A stretch of 8,788 nt of DNA from Methanobacteriota archaeon (GTDB lineage Archaea; Hydrothermarchaeota; Hydrothermarchaeia; Hydrothermarchaeales; SZUA-236): positions 1 to 8,788 of the forward strand of contig RFHW01000044.1 in the NCBI GenBank assembly GCA_003695745.1. The letters run 5' to 3'. The notes under the pieces are model-generated. The model ran no database searches. It had not been told where the DNA came from and worked only from the letters and a program-made list of their open reading frames with translations. Positions 5,784-8,788 of the stretch are shown here, in pieces. Position numbers and translations under genes: made by a program. Position 1 is the stretch's first letter. Every line of letters starts with the position of its first letter.

Positions 5784-7178
5784 TTATTTTATGTATTCCA
5801 CAAGCTTCACCTGCTCGTGCTGCTCCAGAGGCACAGGATAATCACCTGTGAGGCAGCCGAGGCAGAGCTGCCTTTCATCCTTGCCGATGGCGCGAAGCAG
5901 CCCCTCTATGCTCAGGTATTTCAGGGAATCTGCCCCTATCTTCCTCCTCACCTCCTCCACATCCCCTGATGAGGCGATGAGCTCCTCCTTCGTGGGCATG
6001 TCAATGCCGAGGTAGCAGGGGGAGATGATGGGCGGCGAGCCGATGCGCATGTGGACCTCGGCTGCGCCTGCGTCCTTCAGAATCTGGATGATCCTTGCCG
6101 AAGTGGTGCCGCGGACGATGCTGTCGTCAAAGAGCACCACGCGCTTGCCCTTCACATTGGTGATCAGGGGGTTGAGCTTGACACGCACCGCAAGCTCCCT
6201 TGCCTTCTGCTTTGGAAGGATGAAGGTCCGGCCCACATACCTGTTTTTTATAAGCCCCTCCCGGTATGGAAGCCCCCGCGCCCGGGCATAGCCCAGGGCA
6301 AAGGGGATCGCAGAATCCGGGACAGCCATGACAAAGTCCACATCCACATGGTCATCCTCTGCCATGATCTCCCCTATCCTCTCCCTTACGGTGTAGACGA
6401 GCCTGCTGTCCAGGATGGAATCGGGCCTGGAGAAATAGACGTATTCAAACATGCAGTGGGCCGTTCTACCTCTGCTGGCGCCGCGGTGGCTCTGCAGCCC
6501 TGACTCGTTTATCACAAGGATCTCCCCGGGCTCCACATCCCTCAGGTACTCCGCGCCTATGGAGTCAAGGGCCACCGACTCTGAGGCAACGATATAGGTG
6601 TCGCCCAGCCTTCCCAGACAGAGCGGCTTTATGCCAAGGGGGTCCCGGACCGCTATTACCGAGTCATCTGTGGCGATGGCCAGTGAATAGGAGCCGTTGA
6701 GCTTTTTCATCGCCTCCTTTATGGAATCCACTATGTCCCCTGTCCTTATGAGGCCACGGACTATGAGGTGGGCGATGACCTCTGTATCGGTTGTGGAGAT
6801 GAACACCTCGCCCTGCTCTTCAAGACCCTTCCTGAGCTCGGCGGAGTTTGCTATGTTGCCGTTATGTCCTATGGAGAGATACCCAAGGGAATGGGAGACA
6901 ACGAAGGGCGCTGCGTTCTCGATCCTCGACTCCCCGCAGGTTGAATAGCGCACATGTCCCACGCCAAAGGAGCCCTTCAGGGCGGTGAGCTTCTCAAAAT
7001 CAAAGACCTCGGAGACAAGCCCCATCTCCTTCTGGGTGGCGAACTTCTCGTTTACCACCGTGATGCCGCAGGACTCCTGGCCACGGTGCTGAAGTGAATA
7101 GAGGGCATAGAATATGAGCGGGGCCACATCCCTGTTATCCAGGGAGTATATGCCGACAACGCCGCATTCTTCCTTCAA
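5784..7178 (-). CDS. purF: Amidophosphoribosyltransferase (PurF), Fe-S type
   Basis: Catalyses PRPP + glutamine to 5-phosphoribosylamine, the committed step of de novo purine synthesis. The N-terminal Ntn-glutaminase half has the nucleophile Cys5 (in CGVVGI), HRGQESCGI (31-39), GHVRYSTCG (74-82) and HNGNIAN (105-111). The C-terminal phosphoribosyltransferase half has VVLFDDSIVRGTT (347-359), the PRPP loop. Cys242, Cys388, Cys439 and Cys442 fall where the Bacillus-type enzyme binds its 4Fe-4S cluster, so an oxygen-sensitive cluster is expected. The four residues before Cys5 would be a propeptide that must be removed. The start is TTG at 7178, 11 nt after the eL37 stop; no in-frame ATG or GTG fits, and AGGGGCAGGA lies just upstream. 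464 residues is normal. It follows rpl37e, a common archaeal pairing, and lies near two PurP genes of the same pathway. Confidence 0.98.
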   Translation of the reverse strand: MKEECGVVGIYSLDNRDVAPLIFYALYSLQHRGQESCGITVVNEKFATQKEMGLVSEVFDFEKLTALKGSFGVGHVRYSTCGESRIENAAPFVVSHSLGYLSIGHNGNIANSAELRKGLEEQGEVFISTTDTEVIAHLIVRGLIRTGDIVDSIKEAMKKLNGSYSLAIATDDSVIAVRDPLGIKPLCLGRLGDTYIVASESVALDSIGAEYLRDVEPGEILVINESGLQSHRGASRGRTAHCMFEYVYFSRPDSILDSRLVYTVRERIGEIMAEDDHVDVDFVMAVPDSAIPFALGYARARGLPYREGLIKNRYVGRTFILPKQKARELAVRVKLNPLITNVKGKRVVLFDDSIVRGTTSARIIQILKDAGAAEVHMRIGSPPIISPCYLGIDMPTKEELIASSGDVEEVRRKIGADSLKYLSIEGLLRAIGKDERQLCLGCLTGDYPVPLEQHEQVKLVEYIK

Positions 7179-7189
7179 TATCCTGCCCC

Positions 7190-7375
7190 TTAAACAGCCG
7201 GTTTTTTATTGACCTTCTGACCCTGCCATGCATAGCTTCGGAGCCTTCTGCTCCTTCCGAAGCCGCAGGCAGAGCAGGTCTTCTGCCTCACGTGGTATGA
7301 GCTCTTCCCACATCTCCTGCATCGTATGTGGACGGTCTTGTTCCTTTTACCCTTTGAGGTTGTGCCCTTTGACAT
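7190..7375 (-). CDS. rpl37e: Large-subunit ribosomal protein eL37 (L37e)
   Basis: A 61-residue, very basic ribosomal protein of the archaeal and eukaryotic 50S/60S subunit. It opens [20 protein letters not shown], typical of the family, and carries a zinc-ribbon of two pairs, Cys19-x2-Cys22 and Cys34-x2-Cys37, followed by [10 protein letters not shown], which contacts rRNA in known structures. The ATG at 7375 lies 30 nt after the stop of the upstream TatA gene. An AGGA about 7 nt upstream may serve as ribosome site, and a TTTAAAA box about 32 nt upstream could give the gene its own near-leaderless transcript. purF follows after 11 nt. In many archaea an Sm-like (LSm) protein gene precedes rpl37e; here a tat gene takes that place. 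Confidence 0.98.
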   Translation of the reverse strand: MSKGTTSKGKRNKTVHIRCRRCGKSSYHVRQKTCSACGFGRSRRLRSYAWQGQKVNKKPAV

Positions 7376-7402
7376 AGAACATCCTGTGCCTTCCCATCCT
7401 CC

Positions 7403-7411
7403 CTTTTAAAC
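7403..7411 (-). promoter_or_regulatory. Possible internal TATA box ahead of rpl37e-purF
   Basis: The minus strand reads GTTTAAAAG across the stop codon of the upstream TatA gene, centred about 32 nt before the eL37 ATG. This is the right distance for an archaeal promoter with a very short leader. A BRE match just upstream is imperfect. It would let rpl37e and purF be transcribed apart from the tat genes. Confidence 0.3.
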
Positions 7412-7831
7412 TTTGTGTTTAACGCCGGCGGCCGGCTCCTTCGCCCCGCCCCCGCTCTTTGTCTTCAGTGATATCTCTCTCAGGAGCTGAGAATCGGTCT
7501 TGTTCGCAGTGTCTATCCCCAGATTCCTCGCTATCTCCCTCACCTCTCTGGACGCTGCCGGAGGCGATGAGGGCTTTTGCGGCGCCTCCACAGGACCCGG
7601 AGCCTGCGCCTTTGGAGCTGCCATCCTGGGCTCGGCGGCGGTGACGCTGGAGATCTCCCTGTCAATGGCGGTGGAGGTCTTTCTCACCTCAGCCTCAAAC
7701 TCCCTCTGAGCCCGATGATACTCGCCCACCGCCTGACCGAGGGTCCTTGCAAGCTCAGGCAGCTTCTTAGGACCGAAGAGAATGACGGCAATGGCAAGCA
7801 CTACCAGCAGCTCGGTTCCACCGGTTGTCAT
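7406..7831 (-). CDS. tatA: TatA/TatB-like Tat translocase subunit with long C-terminal extension
   Basis: Small membrane component of the twin-arginine translocase, which exports folded proteins with RR signal peptides. Residues 7-19 form a single hydrophobic helix, followed by the hinge and amphipathic helix FGPKKLPELARTLG (19-32), which continues charged to about residue 60. At 141 residues it is longer than a minimal TatA (about 60-90): a Pro/Ala-rich linker (about 65-93) leads to a compact predicted helical motif, VREIARNLGIDT then KTDSQLLREI (97-120). The Pro after FG and the longer amphipathic helix recall bacterial TatB, so it may play the TatB part beside the shorter TatA upstream; this is inference. 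The ATG at 7831 follows the previous stop by 9 nt, with no clear ribosome site, implying coupled translation. Same operon as the upstream tatC. Confidence 0.93.
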   Translation of the reverse strand: MTTGGTELLVVLAIAVILFGPKKLPELARTLGQAVGEYHRAQREFEAEVRKTSTAIDREISSVTAAEPRMAAPKAQAPGPVEAPQKPSSPPAASREVREIARNLGIDTANKTDSQLLREISLKTKSGGGAKEPAAGVKHKV

Positions 7832-7840
7832 CTTGAGATA

Positions 7841-8116
7841 CTATTCGGAGGTCTTCTTCCTTGTTGTCTTCTTTCTTGTGGCCTTCTTCTTTGAAGCGGT
7901 CTTCTTCCTCCTTTTCGTGGTCTTCTTTGGCTTGACCTCTTCAACCTCCTCCTCTTCCTCCTCTTCACGCTCGGCGGCCTCAGCCTCCTCCATGCCCTTC
8001 CTGTACTCGAGCTTCGCCTTCCCAGCAGAACGGGCAAGCTCAGGGATCTTCTTCCCCCCAAAGAGTATTATCACCAGGAGGAGGATGATCAGCAGCTCCG
8101 GTTGACCTAAAATCAT
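7841..8116 (-). CDS. tatA: TatA-type Tat translocase subunit with acidic-then-basic tail
   Basis: 91 residues. The N-terminal MILGQPELLIILLLVIILFG (1-20) is the membrane helix, followed by GKKIPELARSAGKAKLEYRK (21-40), the amphipathic helix of TatA. It probably forms the pore-building oligomer that TatC recruits. The tail is extreme: residues 42-60 are mostly Glu, and 61-91 consist largely of Lys, Arg and Thr in repeats such as KKTT, RKKT and KKKAT, resembling a histone H1-like tail. The start is taken at ATG 8116 because GAGGTGA lies 8 nt upstream; the GTG at 8128 would sit inside that ribosome site and add MKRK-type residues before the helix. The site overlaps the tatC stop, so the two genes are tightly coupled. 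Function of the tail unknown; low-complexity drift is the simplest explanation. Confidence 0.92.
   Translation of the reverse strand: MILGQPELLIILLLVIILFGGKKIPELARSAGKAKLEYRKGMEEAEAAEREEEEEEEVEEVKPKKTTKRRKKTASKKKATRKKTTRKKTSE
7844..7993 (-). repeat. Low-complexity coding repeat: Glu-rich block then Lys/Arg/Thr repeats
   Basis: On the plus strand 7937-7993 is a run of CTC/CTT/CTCC units (Glu codons on the minus strand), and 7844-7936 is a run of CTTCTT-type units (Lys/Arg codons). They encode an acidic block followed by a basic block in the tail of the short TatA. Such triplet-biased tracts are prone to length change by slippage. Confidence 0.7.
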
Positions 8117-8124
8117 CTTTCTTT

Positions 8125-8131
8125 TCACCTC
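8125..8131 (-). promoter_or_regulatory. Ribosome binding site deciding the ATG start of the short tatA
   Basis: GAGGTGA on the minus strand, 8 nt before the ATG at 8116, contains the TGA stop of tatC. It is the same arrangement, with the same core sequence, as the site in front of purP at 4459-4465. Confidence 0.75.
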
Positions 8132-8788
8132 GCTCTTCTTCTAACTATGCCTGAGATTAAAATACTGACCTCATATAAAAATATTAGTGGTCCAGAAAGC
8201 AGTAGCTGGCTCACCGGCGTGGGATCCGCAGTTATCACAGCGGCAACAAAGACGATGAGCACATATACATATTTTCTGCGCTCCCGCAGGGTGTCCACAT
8301 CCACAAAACCCCTTACAGTGAGCCATGTGATCACAAGAGGGAACTCAAAGGAGGTGCTGAAGAGAAGCAGGGATATGACGGTGAAGAACATGAACTGGTT
8401 GATGGAGAACAGGGGAATGATGTTCGCGCCCGTTGTCATCCTCACAAGGATCCTGTAGGCCTGCGGCAGGAGGAGGAAATAGGTGAAGGCAAATCCTATG
8501 GAAAAGAGGATGACCGCAGCCACACCCCAGATGGCGAGGGAAACAACCCGTATCTCAAAGCGCCTTCTCAGCCGCTGAAGCACCCAGTAGGCGATGAAGG
8601 GAAGAGCCAGAAAGATCCCGAAGAGCAGCGATATCTGGAGCTTGACCATCACCACCTCCACAGGGCTTGTGGAGATAAGCTGGGTCGGCGCAAGGCAGGG
8701 GTTGGTGGCAGCGCTCTGTGTAAGTATCTCAAGGGGCAGGAGATCGTCTGTAATCTTCTTTATCACCCGGTCAGAGAAGGCAAAGGCA
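8125..8788 (-). CDS. tatC: TatC, Sec-independent translocase core subunit (5' end cut by the window)
   Basis: Polytopic membrane receptor of the Tat system that binds the twin-arginine signal peptide and assembles TatA. The open frame runs to the window edge: before the GTG at 8766 it reads AFAFSDRV, the usual end of the first TatC membrane helix, so the GTG is internal and about 30 or more N-terminal residues are missing. Visible features: ITDDLLP, ISTSPVE followed by a membrane helix (the conserved external-loop SP.E motif), hydrophobic helices at about residues 45-64, 76-101, 124-150, 167-180 and 184-206 (counted from that GTG), SFEFPLV with the conserved membrane Glu, and ADPTPVSQLLL before the last helix. 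It ends in a basic RRRAR at the TGA that overlaps the ribosome site of the next gene. Five visible helices plus the truncated first make the expected six. First known gene of the tat-rpl37e-purF chain. Confidence 0.97.
   Translation of the reverse strand, partial: AFAFSDRVIKKITDDLLPLEILTQSAATNPCLAPTQLISTSPVEVVMVKLQISLLFGIFLALPFIAYWVLQRLRRRFEIRVVSLAIWGVAAVILFSIGFAFTYFLLLPQAYRILVRMTTGANIIPLFSINQFMFFTVISLLLFSTSFEFPLVITWLTVRGFVDVDTLRERRKYVYVLIVFVAAVITADPTPVSQLLLSGPLIFLYEVSILISGIVRRRAR

Noticed and set aside
5780..5791. T-rich GGCTTTATTTTA as a rightward terminator for the small ORF
   Set aside because: Composition fits an archaeal T-rich terminator, but it is also the 3' end of purF coding sequence, and the ORF itself is unproven.
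6051..6503. 150-codon plus-strand frame inside purF
   Set aside because: Antisense to conserved purF motifs; GC-rich third positions make such frames common here.
7347..7397. A 16-codon upstream ORF overlapping the eL37 start, preceded by GGGAGG
   Set aside because: The GGAGG directly abuts its ATG with no spacer, so initiation is unlikely; nothing else supports it.
7828..8061. Arg/Ser/Pro-rich frame on the minus strand overlapping the short tatA
   Set aside because: It is an out-of-frame reading of the low-complexity tail, while the tatA frame has a clear TatA domain, ribosome site and start.
8764..8766. GTG as the real start of tatC
   Set aside because: The frame stays open to the window edge and the upstream residues read AFAFSDRV, the expected end of the first TatC helix, so the gene is cut by the window.
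1..8788. CRISPR arrays, tRNAs, insertion sequences, phage or defence genes
   Set aside because: The genes are packed with almost no intergenic room; no direct-repeat array, cloverleaf, transposase or terminal inverted repeat was seen on either strand.

Overview
The window is a dense stretch of a euryarchaeal genome, most likely from a methanogen-like or related anaerobic lineage. Archaeal markers are the ribosomal protein eL37, two PurP-family proteins (the archaeal route for the AICAR formylation step), a GT81-type glucosyl-3-phosphoglycerate synthase, and archaeal-style promoters (BRE plus TATA box close to the start codon). Base composition is moderately GC-rich. I cannot name the genus from the sequence alone. 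All ten large genes lie on the minus strand. No stretch longer than about 220 bases lacks a large gene, and no tRNA, rRNA, insertion sequence, CRISPR array or att site was seen.

Read in the direction of transcription (high to low coordinates), the right half (8788 to 5784) is a tight chain: tatC (its 5' end lies outside the window), a short TatA with an acid-then-basic tail, a second longer TatA/TatB-like protein, rpl37e, and purF. Gaps are 30 nt or less and some stop codons overlap the next ribosome binding site. It combines the twin-arginine protein exporter with a ribosomal protein and the first enzyme of purine synthesis.

Between 5568 and 5783 is the only substantial intergenic space. 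It carries a promoter for the leftward purP pair, a second promoter-like element facing right, and a candidate 33-43 codon gene on the plus strand, the only possible plus-strand gene here.

The centre (5567 to 3355) holds two tandem PurP-family genes. The downstream copy looks like the genuine FAICAR synthetase. The upstream copy keeps the overall fold and the GSHSAL motif but has lost the glycine-rich nucleotide loop, so its reaction is uncertain. Together with purF this makes the area a purine-biosynthesis neighbourhood.

The left part (3261 to 21) is a three-gene set: a SerB-like HAD phosphatase, a glucosyl-3-phosphoglycerate synthase and a glycerate 2-kinase. I infer a glucosylglycerate (compatible solute) module: the synthase makes glucosyl-3-phosphoglycerate, the phosphatase could remove the phosphate, and the kinase could return glycerate to central metabolism. 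The phosphatase assignment rests on context and on the loss of residues that recognise phosphoserine. Nothing here is a clearly new system. The best leads are the phosphatase, the divergent PurP paralog, the small plus-strand ORF and the unusual TatA tails.
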